Of a stretch of 64,000 nt of DNA, positions 8,899-17,578 are shown piece by piece. Origin of the DNA: 55-13 sp964501275 (lineage in GTDB: Bacteria; Armatimonadota; Fimbriimonadia; Fimbriimonadales; Fimbriimonadaceae); the NCBI GenBank assembly GCA_964501275.1, contig CAZCSP010000023.1:1-64000 (forward strand), read 5' to 3'. Made by a program: the position numbers and the translations under genes. A model generated the notes under the pieces. That model was not told the origin of the DNA, did no database searches, and was given only the letters and a program-made list of their open reading frames with translations. How positions within the stretch are numbered: position 1 is the first letter of the stretch; every line of letters starts with the position of its first letter.

Positions 8899-10658
8899 CT
8901 GCCGCCTCCACCCCCGCCCGAACCCATCTGCAAACTGGCTCCCGCCCTCGGCTGGCCTTGTCTCTGCTGAGTATTCCGCTGGCCTTGTCCACCGGCCAAG
9001 CCGCCACCCTCCTGGGCTTCCTGCATCTTACGCTGAGTCTCTCTCAATGCCGCAAGGTCGATTGTCGCCGTGACGACCTCGTCGCCTTCCTTCAGGCCCT
9101 CCAAGATTTCGGTACCGTCGTTGCCCACTTCACCGACCTTGACTTCAACGCTTCGGGGAAATGGTTTCTTGGGGTCGTCGGATTTGACTTCGACATAAGT
9201 CTTGTCGCCATCGTGTTTCACCGCTTGGCTAGGGACGATGAGCACGTCCTTCTTTTCCAAGGTGAGGAATTCGCAGGTTGCCGTCATTCCCGGCAGGAGT
9301 TGGACCTTGGCTCCCGGCAAAACCTTGACCCGAACCTTGACAGCCGTAATGTTGCTCTCGGTCGCTGCCGCCGGGTTCACCCGATCGACCACCCCGTCTA
9401 CTCGGACCCCCTTGAAGGCTTCGGTCAAGATCCGGACGCGCTGTCCTTCGCGGACTTGGGCGATGTCGGCTTCAACTACCGCGCACTCTACATACATGGT
9501 GGTCACATCGCTCAACTGGACAATGCTGGTGCCCTGGGCAAAGGTGCTGGTACCGGGAGGGATAATGGTGCCTTCTTCGAGATACTTGGTCGTCACCACG
9601 CCATCGCGCGGAGCCACAACGGTCGTGCTGTCCAGTTGAACCTTGGCGTTCTCCACCGAGACTCGACTGCGCACCGTGGAGGCTTGAGCTGCCCGTGATT
9701 CTTCGCTCCGAATCTGGTTGTTGATCACAGCATCTTTGGCCTGTTGCAAGTTGATCGCCGCGATGCTGACCGCCTTTTCCGCTTCCAGAACATTGCGGCG
9801 CTGGATATCCGCATCCGAAGCTCCCGCCTTTGCCTGGTCGAGTTGGGCCTTTGCCCTGGCGATGGACGCATCGGCCGAGGCCACCTCGACCGCCAAGTCC
9901 TTCTCCAGGTTCTGTAGCTCCGTCTGGGCGAGGAGATAGGCGGAGCGGGCCGACTCCTGTGTGCCTCGGGCCTGGTCCACCACGGCCTGGGTGGTGAAGC
10001 CCTGCTCCAGCAATCGGGTCTGCCGGTCGAAATTCGCCTTGGCGACCTCATAGTCGGCCTTGGTGCGGTCGTGGGTGCCCTGAGCGTTGCGTCTCCGTTG
10101 GGGAATAGTCACCGTCTCCAACCTACGTTTTTCCTGAATCGCCTCCTTATGTGCGGCTTCGGCGGTTCGGATGGCGGCGTCCACCAGCACTGGGGTCCGG
10201 GTTGATTCGAGTTTCGCCCTTTCCAGACGAAGCCTGGCCTGCGCCAAAGCCGCCTCTGCGTCGGCGATTCCGGTCCGGCTGTTCGCTTCCTGCAACCGCT
10301 GACTGGCCTCCGCCTGCTTGGCCCTTGCCTGGGCAGAAGTCAAGTCGGCGGCTGACTGCTCATACGAAGCGCGGGTGTCTTTGGGATCGATGACCGCAAT
10401 CAGGTCGCCTTTCTTGACAAACGATCCCTCGTCCACCGCCAGACGGACAATCTCGCCTCCCGCCTTCGATTTGATATCGACCTGCGTATTGGCGACCAAC
10501 GCCCCTGTCGCCGAGATCGAGCGAACCAGTTCGCCCTTTTCGACTTTGGAGTAGCGGTACTCAATGTCGCCCGCCCCCGCATTGGCGTCTTTGGTGAAGA
10601 ACCAATAGCCGCCTGCGGCAACCGCCAATATGCCTACAATCCAATACGTCTTAGCCAT
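8895..10658 (-). CDS. HlyD/MacA-type periplasmic adaptor with extended coiled coil
   Basis: The 587-residue product has one N-terminal membrane anchor (residues 3-20), a lipoyl-type hairpin (ATGALVANTQVDIKSKAGGEI), and a very long Ala/Gln/Arg-rich helical region (about 85-335). Beta-barrel and membrane-proximal segments follow (TTVVAPRDGVVTTKYLEEG, GMTATCEFLT), then a Gln/Gly-rich tail. Typical MacA-like adaptors are about 370-400 residues, so the helical arm is roughly doubled. It bridges the inner-membrane permease to TolC. Its ATG directly follows the TolC stop (TAGATG), showing tight operon packing. Confidence 0.9.
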   Translation of the reverse strand: MAKTYWIVGILAVAAGGYWFFTKDANAGAGDIEYRYSKVEKGELVRSISATGALVANTQVDIKSKAGGEIVRLAVDEGSFVKKGDLIAVIDPKDTRASYEQSAADLTSAQARAKQAEASQRLQEANSRTGIADAEAALAQARLRLERAKLESTRTPVLVDAAIRTAEAAHKEAIQEKRRLETVTIPQRRRNAQGTHDRTKADYEVAKANFDRQTRLLEQGFTTQAVVDQARGTQESARSAYLLAQTELQNLEKDLAVEVASADASIARAKAQLDQAKAGASDADIQRRNVLEAEKAVSIAAINLQQAKDAVINNQIRSEESRAAQASTVRSRVSVENAKVQLDSTTVVAPRDGVVTTKYLEEGTIIPPGTSTFAQGTSIVQLSDVTTMYVECAVVEADIAQVREGQRVRILTEAFKGVRVDGVVDRVNPAAATESNITAVKVRVKVLPGAKVQLLPGMTATCEFLTLEKKDVLIVPSQAVKHDGDKTYVEVKSDDPKKPFPRSVEVKVGEVGNDGTEILEGLKEGDEVVTATIDLAALRETQRKMQEAQEGGGLAGGQGQRNTQQRQGQPRAGASLQMGSGGGGGGR

Positions 10659-11963
10659 CTATTGCTCTAGCTCGCCAGGGATGGCTTTCCCGGTTACCAA
10701 CCGTAGATTCACATCCGACACAAAGTAGTCATACGTCGCTTCGATGTAGTTTGACTCCGCGGTCACAAGGCTGACCTGCGCCGTCAGGACATCTATCACA
10801 TCGTTCGCCCCTTCGCGCTGGGCCGCAATCGCCGCGTCGTAGTTCACCTGGGCCGCTTCCAACGCTTGCTTGGACGCATTCACTCGCTCGATGTTCTGAA
10901 CGTACTGGGCATAAGCGGACTCGATCTCCGCCTCGGCCTGCCGCTCGGTCTGCACCAGTGCCGCTTCGGATGCCTGTAGGTTGAGCTTCTGCTCTCTGGC
11001 AATTTCCCGAAGTCGGCCTCCGTCGAACAGCGGATAGGTCACCAGCAGGGTCAGGTTCCGATTGTCGTTCTCGTTCGGACTGAAGTTGCGGGAGTAGTTG
11101 AGATCGAGATCGAAGCTGAACCCAGCATCCCGATCCGCCCTCTTCGCCGCGTAGCGCTGGGAGTCGATCCTCCTTCTCGTCGCTTGAAGGTCCGCCCTGT
11201 CTCGCAGACCATCTGCGACCACCTTGTCTCTCGCCTCCGGCGGGATGAACTCAGTCGGCTCGCCGACTTTTCCAAGGGTCGGTAGATCGTCGCGGCGGTC
11301 CCAACCGATGGTCGCCTTGAGGTCGCTCAAAGTGGTAGCGGTCAGACGTCTGACCCTTAGCAGTTCCACCTTGGCGTTGAGCAGATCCGCCCGAGCCTGA
11401 AAGACATCCTTGCGAGCGACCGATCCGATCTCCGGCCTCGCGCCAAACTCCGCTTGGTCGTAGATCTTCTGGGTGCGGTCTACCTGGGACTGGGTCACCC
11501 GCAGAAGTTCCTGGGCGCGGAGGGCTTCGTAATACTGCTGATGGACCGTCGCGAGCGTTCGGCGCAGGGTCTGGATGGCGTCGAACCTCAGGGCATCCTC
11601 GCTTCGTCGAGAAGACAGCAGGCTGAACTCCCTCTGTCCGCCGTCCAGGATGTTCCAACTGGCGTTGACCCCGGTCGTGAAACCGTCGAACTTCGAGATG
11701 GCGTTTCCAAGGGAGGTATCCGTCGTTGAACGGCGGTTGTTGTACTCAACGAACGGGGTGATCGTAGGGTAGAAAGCCGCGCGAGCCTGATTCACCCGAG
11801 CCCCCGCCGCCCTCACATCATAGGCCGCCGCTTTGATGTTTCCGTTGTTCAGGCGAGCGAGGCGCAAAGCTTCATCGAGAGTAAGGGTGTCCTGCGCCGC
11901 CGCCATCCCTATGAGGGAACACGCCAGACACCACACTGTAATCCGAGCCAAAGTCGGGTGCAT
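10659..11963 (-). CDS. TolC family outer-membrane efflux protein
   Basis: The 434-residue protein begins with a signal peptide (cleavage likely after IGMAAA). It shows the two-fold TolC repeat: LDEALRLARLNNGNIKAAAYDVRAA near the N-terminus and the matching second half (YPLFDGGRLREIAREQKLNLQASEAAL region) with long heptad-rich helices and an NDVIDVLTAQVSL segment. It forms the trimeric outer-membrane duct for the adaptor and permease downstream. It is the first gene of the operon, with about 100 bases between its start and the divergent tRNA-Pro gene. Confidence 0.93.
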   Translation of the reverse strand: MHPTLARITVWCLACSLIGMAAAQDTLTLDEALRLARLNNGNIKAAAYDVRAAGARVNQARAAFYPTITPFVEYNNRRSTTDTSLGNAISKFDGFTTGVNASWNILDGGQREFSLLSSRRSEDALRFDAIQTLRRTLATVHQQYYEALRAQELLRVTQSQVDRTQKIYDQAEFGARPEIGSVARKDVFQARADLLNAKVELLRVRRLTATTLSDLKATIGWDRRDDLPTLGKVGEPTEFIPPEARDKVVADGLRDRADLQATRRRIDSQRYAAKRADRDAGFSFDLDLNYSRNFSPNENDNRNLTLLVTYPLFDGGRLREIAREQKLNLQASEAALVQTERQAEAEIESAYAQYVQNIERVNASKQALEAAQVNYDAAIAAQREGANDVIDVLTAQVSLVTAESNYIEATYDYFVSDVNLRLVTGKAIPGELEQ

Positions 11964-12069
11964 GATAGGAGAACTTACCGTGAGAAAAGGTCAAATGTTC
12001 AGCAAATCGAGCAAATGCTGGGGCTTTTGGCGAGGAAGGTTAAGGCAGGGTAGAATGAGGGCCTTATCG

Positions 12070-12146
12070 CGGGATGTGGCTCAGCTTGGTAGAGCGCTGC
12101 GTTCGGGACGCAGAGGTCGCTGGTTCGAATCCAGTCATCCCGACCA
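12070..12146 (+). tRNA. tRNA-Pro (anticodon CGG)
   Basis: A full cloverleaf is visible: acceptor CGGGATG pairs with CATCCCG (12136-12142), the D arm has GCTC/GAGC, the anticodon stem CTGCG/CGCAG encloses TTCGGGA with anticodon CGG, the T arm has CTGG/CCAG around TTCGAAT, and ACCA is encoded. It reads proline codon CCG. It stands alone, divergent from the TolC operon. Confidence 0.96.
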
Positions 12147-12738
12147 CATCTCCTTCTCTTGGCAGTTTTTGCACCTTGGGGCACGAGGCCCTTCAGTGTA
12201 TTTGCATAAACGCGCTTGTTTCAAGTTTCAGGCTTGAACGGCGTCATCCTGAGTAGGCTGTCAACCTTCATTTGTCATGTTATTGATATCATCGTTTTGG
12301 GGCGAGGCTTGAAAGCGCTTCTCCACGCCGAAGGCGTCATACTCGACAGCGAAGGGTCAGGCGAAGCCGCCACCCTGGTACTGGCCACCCGGTTCCCCTG
12401 AGCCCCAACGGGGCTGCACTCTAAAAGCCTGTATCGGTGCAACCCTTTCAGGGTAGGGGATATTTGGAGGGCGTTTGCCAGGGTTGACCAGAGCCAACAA
12501 CCCGAAAAGACGACAAATGAAGCTTGACAAACTACTGAGTAAGCACACCTTTTTGCCCAAGGAGCTTGCTTGTCGTGAGTCGAGGAGTTACAAGGCTCCT
12601 GACTACGGACGAATGCAGCGCGTGGAGTGGACTCCAGCCTGCCGTTCTCTGAGAGAAGTTTCAGCGTTCAGGGTGCCTCAAAGACGGCATCGTAACGTGG
12701 GCGGGACTTGACTTTGAACTTAGAAGTACCAACCAAAA
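12147..12738. other. Gene-free repeat-rich spacer
   Basis: No convincing gene lies in this 592-base stretch. It contains the MITE-like element, fragments of repeat family A on either side (GGCGTCATCCTGAG at 12239-12253, and TCGTGAGTCGAGGAG near 12573), and inside the element a small palindrome-rich patch (AGCCCCAACGGGGCT near 12400, CAACCCTTTCAGGGT near 12439). Short open frames on both strands have no homology that I can recognise. Confidence 0.7.
12249..12540. mobile_element. MITE-like element with terminal inverted repeats and 5-bp target duplication
   Basis: The element spans 12254-12535 (282 bases). Its ends are 23-base terminal inverted repeats, 12254-12276 and 12513-12535, matching at 20 of 23 positions (mismatches at 4, 5 and 12). 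CTGAG lies directly outside both ends (12249-12253 and 12536-12540), as expected for a 5-bp target duplication. No transposase-sized frame lies inside, so it would depend on a transposase elsewhere. The target is a decayed copy of the repeat family seen at 4.5 kb (GAACGGCGTCATCCTGAG just to the left). Confidence 0.75.
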
Positions 12739-13968
12739 TTACACTCGCACCGTTTCCGCTTCTTCCAACATCACCGCTGCATAGGTAGGCGTCGCGCCCA
12801 GAGTCCTCAACGGCAACCCAACCGGGGTGTATTCATCGGCTCGATCTGTCTGTCGCTTTCCGGCCTTCTTTGAGATAAACGGCCGCTCGAAGGCCAGACT
12901 GAACAGCCAAGTGCCGAGCAGGATGATTGGCAGGGCGACGGCCATGCAGAACAGCATCTCCATCGCATCCCCCTGTGCCCAGGCTGGGCGATTAACGAAG
13001 AGCACTTGCAGGATCGGGTGGTGCATCAAATACAAGCTGTACGAGAAAGCTCCCAATTTGATCAAAGGACGCCAGCCGAACGTTCCCGGCAGTCGGAGCC
13101 AAGGTGCCACTGCTCCCAAATAGACCAGGCAGGCCACCGAAACCCCGGCAAAGAGATCGCTGGGGATGATCGACTTCAACCCCGCGGTATAGCCCACGCC
13201 GACGAGAGCCGCCAAGAAGATGATCGAGGCGAATCGAGTCTGGATACCGAGTCGCAGGTTCGGGCGGTAGGCAAAGTGAGCCGCCGCCATCCCGACACAG
13301 AACAGCGGCACGTACCAGGGATAGAGCTTTGTGGCGACCGGAAGCAGGGTCAAGACGAGATAGGCGAACAGCGATCCAACCCCCACCAAGCCCATCCGCC
13401 CGACTCGGAACAACAGCCACACAAAAAACGGGAAAACCAAGTAAAGCTGGGCCTCGATGGCGATGCTCCACAGGACCCCGTTGATCTTGTACATCCACTC
13501 GGGTGACAGATTGTGGACCAGGAACACATGCGCAAGCAGGTTCTCATTGGTGACGGGCACATACTGGGTGAACGGCAGGCCCTTCTGATATTGGGTTACC
13601 CAGATGCAGACCCCTACTGACAGCGCCAGACAGGCATAATAGGCGGGCAGGATGCGCCAGGCCCGGCGTTGGAAGAACCGCTTCAGGTCGTGGATGCGGC
13701 CGTCCTTGCCGTTCAAAAGTGAGATTTGGAGGCAGAAACCGGAGAGGACGATAAACGCCGCAACCGCCAGGTGCCCATGGGTAAACGGGGCCATCAGGTT
13801 CTGGAGCCAAGGCGGGGAAGTGCTCTTGCCCTCCAGTAGCCGGGGGTCTACCATGTTGACGAAGTGGCTCAGAACCACATAAAGCGCCGCCACACCGCGC
13901 ATCCCCTCGACCAGTTCCAGTCGTTCGGTGGGGAAAAGGGCCACCCGTTTGGGGGCGCGGCGACGCAT
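12739..13968 (-). CDS. Acyltransferase family 3 membrane protein (OafA-type)
   Basis: The 409-residue protein has about ten membrane helices. The acyltransferase-3 hallmark occurs near the N-terminus: LELVEGMRGVAALYVVLSH (conserved R near the first helix, catalytic-type His) and later RFFQRRAWRILPAYY. These inner-membrane enzymes O-acylate sugars of LPS, exopolysaccharide or small molecules; the acceptor is unknown. The frame is open to 14067, but the 33 extra residues are basic and unlike the family, so the ATG at 13968 is preferred; GGAAGG sits immediately before it, which is closer than ideal. Confidence 0.88.
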   Translation of the reverse strand: MRRRAPKRVALFPTERLELVEGMRGVAALYVVLSHFVNMVDPRLLEGKSTSPPWLQNLMAPFTHGHLAVAAFIVLSGFCLQISLLNGKDGRIHDLKRFFQRRAWRILPAYYACLALSVGVCIWVTQYQKGLPFTQYVPVTNENLLAHVFLVHNLSPEWMYKINGVLWSIAIEAQLYLVFPFFVWLLFRVGRMGLVGVGSLFAYLVLTLLPVATKLYPWYVPLFCVGMAAAHFAYRPNLRLGIQTRFASIIFLAALVGVGYTAGLKSIIPSDLFAGVSVACLVYLGAVAPWLRLPGTFGWRPLIKLGAFSYSLYLMHHPILQVLFVNRPAWAQGDAMEMLFCMAVALPIILLGTWLFSLAFERPFISKKAGKRQTDRADEYTPVGLPLRTLGATPTYAAVMLEEAETVRV

Positions 13969-14109
13969 CCTTCCATGATGACACTCTCGCGCCTTCCGCC
14001 GAACCCTGCTAGGATTGCGGACCCGAATGCGATACCTCGCGCCGATCCCTGCGTCGATAATGGACATAAATCCGTTGCCGCTTAGGGGAAGGACGTTTCC
14101 GAAGGTGGC

Positions 14110-14205
14110 GTGGTTTCGGCATTACGGCTTTATCAGACCTATCTGTCCTATCTGACTTATCAGTCCGATTCGTCAGATAAGTCCGATCAGTCAGATAAAA
14201 ACCAG
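14110..14205. repeat. TCAGAT/GTCCGAT dispersed repeat patch
   Basis: The spacer between the acyltransferase and the GMC oxidoreductase holds degenerate alternating units of TTATCAGACC, TATCTGTCC, ATCTGACTTATCAG and CGTCAGATAAG, many mutually inverted. Very similar strings follow pheA (39.61-39.69 kb, GGACAGATTCGTCAGATA) and a related GTCGGATAGTCC patch precedes the CBS-DUF1385 gene (31.36-31.50 kb). Confidence 0.6.
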
Positions 14206-14206
14206 A

Positions 14207-15823
14207 TCATCCGCCCACCGCCCACCCCGCCGTCCGCCACGCGTTCGCCATGATGGTCAACACCGGGTTAAAGCCGCCGTTGGTGGGATGGACCGAGCTG
14301 TCGGCCACAAACAAATTCTCATGCCCCCAGACCCGACAAGTCGGATCGACCACTGATCTCGATGGGTCATCCCCCATCCGGCAGGTGCCAGCCTGATGCT
14401 GCCCAGCCGAGAGGTAGAGCGATGGCGGGTTGCTCGCGACATCCAGCGCCCCTGCGGCCAAGAGCCACTGCCGTGCCCTGGCCTGCATGTACTCGGTGAC
14501 TCGCAACGTCTCCGGGTGGGCAACGCCACTGAGTCTGGCCACCGGCAACCCATGCCGATCAAGAACATCGGGATCGACCTCCACCCGAGCATCCGGCGAC
14601 GGAATCTCCTGCACTGGCCCCATCGCGATGATCGAACGCTGGTAGCCGTCGCGCATCCAATCCCTGTGGGCCTGGCCCCAGGCGGGAATGTGGCGAGGTC
14701 GCCAGGATTTGGCGAAGACGATGGGTAGCATCACGAAGTCGTCCGCCAGCATTCCGCCGCCCACAATCCCGTCGTTTCCGTGGCTGAACTCCAGCGTCGC
14801 CGTCGTCGCCCCCGGCCCGATCCCATCCCAGATTGGCTCGGGATAGGTTCCGTAGGCGTGGGCGTAGTAGTGGCCCTGCAGGTGGCGGCCCACTTGGTCA
14901 TGTTTATTCCCGATCCCACGAGGCTCCTCCGGCGTGGCGGAGTTGAGGAGGAGCCGGGCCGTCTCAATCGCCCCGCAGGCCAGAAAGACCGTCTCCGCCG
15001 TCTCCAAGCTCACCTGCCCATCCCGCTCGATCTCTACTCCCGCCACTCGTCCGCCGCGCACAACCAGCCGATGCACCATCGACTCCGCCCAGACCTCGCA
15101 GTTGCCAGTGGCGATGGCTTTGGGGATGACCGTATTCTGGGTCCCGTTCTTGGCATCCGTCGGGCAGGCGAACCCAACACAATGCTGGCAGTTGGCGCAA
15201 GCCGCCCGTCCATCTCGCTCGATGCTATTGATAAGCAACGGCACATCCTGCGTCGCCCAGCCCATCTGGGATGCCGCCTCCCGCAGAATCGCGCCCTTGC
15301 GGGTTATCCGGTGGCCAGGCATCGGATAGTCGCGACGCTCCGGCATCTGCGGCGCAGGCTTGCCTCCCGCGACCCCCAACTCCCACTCGGCAAGCTCATA
15401 GTAGGGCGCAAGGTCGTCGTAGGAGATCGGCCAATCGACCAGCGAACTGCCCTTGGGAACCCCGTAGGTCGAGGCCATTCGGAAATCTAACGGATGGAAT
15501 CGCCACGCCTGCCCGCCATAGACCAGAGTCCCGCTGCCGACGCATGAGGCGTTGTTGCTGTATCCGCCCTCGATCGGGTTCACAATCCGCCGACGCCCCG
15601 ACGAGTCCACCGCCACCCTGGGATTGCCCTCCCCGTCGGGCCCGGTGTTGTGCCCATAGCGGCTCAGGCGGTGGTTGCGCAGGTGGTCTCGTCGCTCGTC
15701 GGCATAGGAGAGCCACCGCCCCCGCTCGACCAGCAGCACCTTCTTGCCCGCCTTTGCCAGAACATAGGCCGCCACCCCGCCGCCCGCCCCGGCCCCGATC
15801 ACAATCGCATCCCACTTGCTCAA
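14207..15823 (-). CDS. GMC family oxidoreductase (gluconate 2-dehydrogenase large-subunit type)
   Basis: The 538-residue flavoprotein begins with the FAD-binding Rossmann motif (VIGAGAGGGVAAYVLAKAG, then VERG). It contains the Cys-containing insert CANCQHCVGFACPTDAKNG typical of gluconate/2-keto-sugar dehydrogenase-like members. It ends with the GMC active-site region HQAGTCRMGDDP and HPTNGGFNPVLTI. It oxidises an alcohol or sugar hydroxyl; the substrate is not deducible. No Tat or Sec signal is visible. It overlaps the upstream small subunit gene by four bases (ATGA), indicating a complex. Confidence 0.92.
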   Translation of the reverse strand: MSKWDAIVIGAGAGGGVAAYVLAKAGKKVLLVERGRWLSYADERRDHLRNHRLSRYGHNTGPDGEGNPRVAVDSSGRRRIVNPIEGGYSNNASCVGSGTLVYGGQAWRFHPLDFRMASTYGVPKGSSLVDWPISYDDLAPYYELAEWELGVAGGKPAPQMPERRDYPMPGHRITRKGAILREAASQMGWATQDVPLLINSIERDGRAACANCQHCVGFACPTDAKNGTQNTVIPKAIATGNCEVWAESMVHRLVVRGGRVAGVEIERDGQVSLETAETVFLACGAIETARLLLNSATPEEPRGIGNKHDQVGRHLQGHYYAHAYGTYPEPIWDGIGPGATTATLEFSHGNDGIVGGGMLADDFVMLPIVFAKSWRPRHIPAWGQAHRDWMRDGYQRSIIAMGPVQEIPSPDARVEVDPDVLDRHGLPVARLSGVAHPETLRVTEYMQARARQWLLAAGALDVASNPPSLYLSAGQHQAGTCRMGDDPSRSVVDPTCRVWGHENLFVADSSVHPTNGGFNPVLTIMANAWRTAGWAVGG

Positions 15824-16149
15824 GCCGTCACCTGAAAGCCCGCGATCCGCAACCCCTCGGGATGGGTGTAGACCGCCTCGATGGCGTGGGTCGCGGCCAA
15901 GGCGACGAACTCCGGGTCCCAGGTTTTGAGGAGGTCGTCTTGACGAGTCGCGTCGAGAGGGGCGAAGCCCCGATCCGCCAACTTTTGCAGACCTTGCGTG
16001 TAGATTGGAAGTAGAACTGGGTCTTGGGCCACCCGTTCCTGGATAAACGCCACGGCTCCCAACTCCACCGCGCCGGGGTCTTGGTCTCTGGGAACCAGAC
16101 GGTCAAGCAGGGCCTCCAGGGTAGGCAGCAACGAATCAGGAATCGGCAC
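15820..16149 (-). CDS. Gluconate 2-dehydrogenase subunit 3-like small subunit
   Basis: The 109-residue protein has the subunit 3 pattern: TLEALLDRLVPRDQDPGAVELG near the N-terminus and a C-terminal helical part ending in YTHPEG. It is shorter than the usual 150-200 residues and lacks the common Tat signal, so the pair may work in the cytoplasm or be exported by piggy-back on another protein. The ATGA overlap with the GMC large subunit supports partnership. Confidence 0.8.
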   Translation of the reverse strand: MPIPDSLLPTLEALLDRLVPRDQDPGAVELGAVAFIQERVAQDPVLLPIYTQGLQKLADRGFAPLDATRQDDLLKTWDPEFVALAATHAIEAVYTHPEGLRIAGFQVTA

Positions 16150-16662
16150 GGCTTATTGGTTCGGTGCCGAGACGCCGGTTTCCTGCGAGATAGTGCAACA
16201 GAAACCGGCAATCGAGCACTCTACAATCGCCCCCTAAAAAATCAATGGTTGACAAAATCCACTTCTCAGCCCTATATAAGTAAGGAGCAAGAAAATCGGA
16301 AACCTGTAGGCGGCGGATGCATTTTGCCGCCGTCTCGCCGTTGTCCCTCGTTGTGACGTCGTGCCGTTGTGGTAGAAGCCTACGGCCCCCTTCGTGCCTT
16401 GGTGACTTGGTGGTTTGAAACAGTTCGGCAACGCAGACTTGGAAGCAAGCATCCAACACCCAAAACCGCAATGCCGAAACGCCGAACACCCGCTCCATGT
16501 ATGACTTGCAGCAAAAAAAGCGCGAAAATCCCGGTTCATTTGAACTTGAGCCAGCTACGGATTTTTGAACCTGAGTTCGGTCGCGTTTTTTGAAAATTTG
16601 AACCTGAGAATCCGTAGCTGATCCGTCGCGTTTCAAGCTCTCTTTCAACCACCTGCGACGAC
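16150..16662 (-). repeat. About 500-bp dispersed repeat B, copy 1 (gene-free stretch)
   Basis: No gene is apparent. Read on the minus strand, bases from about 16625 to 16465 match 47263-47425 at what looks like 85-90% identity. Shared landmarks are AGCTACGGATTCT, TCAGGTTCAAATTTTC, ACGCGACC, GAACCGGG(A/G)TTTTCG and CGGCGTTTCGGCATTGCGG. The far end (16290-16160) also matches 47655-47770 (TATATAGGGC, TTTTGTCAACCA). The centre differs between copies. A half-copy of the GTAGGCGGNGGATG arm seen at 24.4 kb lies at about 16305-16335. Confidence 0.75.
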
Positions 16663-17472
16663 TTAGTAGATGCTCTTGTTCACCGAGAACCACGGGCGTT
16701 TGAGCGCTCCGTAGCCAATCCTCTTGGCGTGGCCGTCCACCCAGAAGGTGTTCGTTCCGCTGGTGTGCAGAAGATTGAAGTGGTCCTTCAACTCCTGGGT
16801 GTTCGGCGGACCGTTCAGCCAGTCCTGTGGTTGGAGGAAGTTGCAGAGGGGCACATGGGCATCATGCTCCCAGGCGGCCAGGGTGGCGGCGGTTTCCTCC
16901 ACCTCGGACTCCGACGCTCCGGTGTAGTCGAAAACCCCATTCACCAGGGCCTGAGACTTGGAGCCCGGCCCGTACTCCCGACCTTGGGCGTTGGGATTGG
17001 TGGTGTAGTAGGCCGAGCCGTGGTGGGGAGAAAACCCGTTGGCGGCAAGCGCGGTCTGAGTGCTTCCCGGTTTGTTGGGACACTTCTTGACGTCGTGGTT
17101 TTTCAGATAGGGATCGATCATCCCGGGTCGGATCGGGTTCTCCGCCGGTCGATCTACCCGCCCTGGGTATCCCGCGTTCAAGGGACCGTTGTTGTTGTCG
17201 TAGCCCACCCAAGAGATCTGGTCCGAAAAACCTGGCATCGGCTCATAGCGGGCCAGCGGGTACCAGATGCCGTCGTAGTCCGAGACGTAGATGATGGACG
17301 CGGCGGCGAACTGTTTCATGTTGCTGATGCAGACCGCCCCCTTCGCCGCATTCTTGGCCTGAGCAAAGGCCGGAAACAGAATCGCGGCGAGGATCGCAAT
17401 TATCGCGATGACCACCAAGAGTTCGATCAGCGTGAACGCCCCTACGCTCGCGCAGATGACGCGTTTTTTCAT
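16663..17472 (-). CDS. Type II pseudopilin-like protein with H-X9-DG C-terminus
   Basis: The 269-residue protein has a class III prepilin leader cleaved at A-F (AFTLIELLVVIAIIAILA), with Glu at position 5 of the mature protein, followed by LFPAFAQAKNAAK. The C-terminal part contains LLHTSGTNTFWVDGHAKR, in which His and Asp-Gly are nine residues apart, the H-X9-DG processing-associated motif. Such proteins are exported by type II/IV pilus machinery and occur in large numbers in Armatimonadota and Planctomycetota. A strong GAGGTGGG ribosome site precedes the ATG. Confidence 0.93.
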   Translation of the reverse strand: MKKRVICASVGAFTLIELLVVIAIIAILAAILFPAFAQAKNAAKGAVCISNMKQFAAASIIYVSDYDGIWYPLARYEPMPGFSDQISWVGYDNNNGPLNAGYPGRVDRPAENPIRPGMIDPYLKNHDVKKCPNKPGSTQTALAANGFSPHHGSAYYTTNPNAQGREYGPGSKSQALVNGVFDYTGASESEVEETAATLAAWEHDAHVPLCNFLQPQDWLNGPPNTQELKDHFNLLHTSGTNTFWVDGHAKRIGYGALKRPWFSVNKSIY

Positions 17473-17578
17473 AACCCACCTCTAACAAACGTGGTTACGC
17501 AACATCCAAGCTGGATTGTTACCGAGGGGCGGTTTTACGGCATTGGGGCCTTTTGGCATTGCGGCGTGAGGTTTGCGG

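Noticed and set aside
14110..14205. A CRISPR array in the repeated-word patches
   Set aside because: The words are about 10 bases, imperfect and mutually inverted, without constant repeats of 24-37 bases or unique spacers; no cas gene is present.
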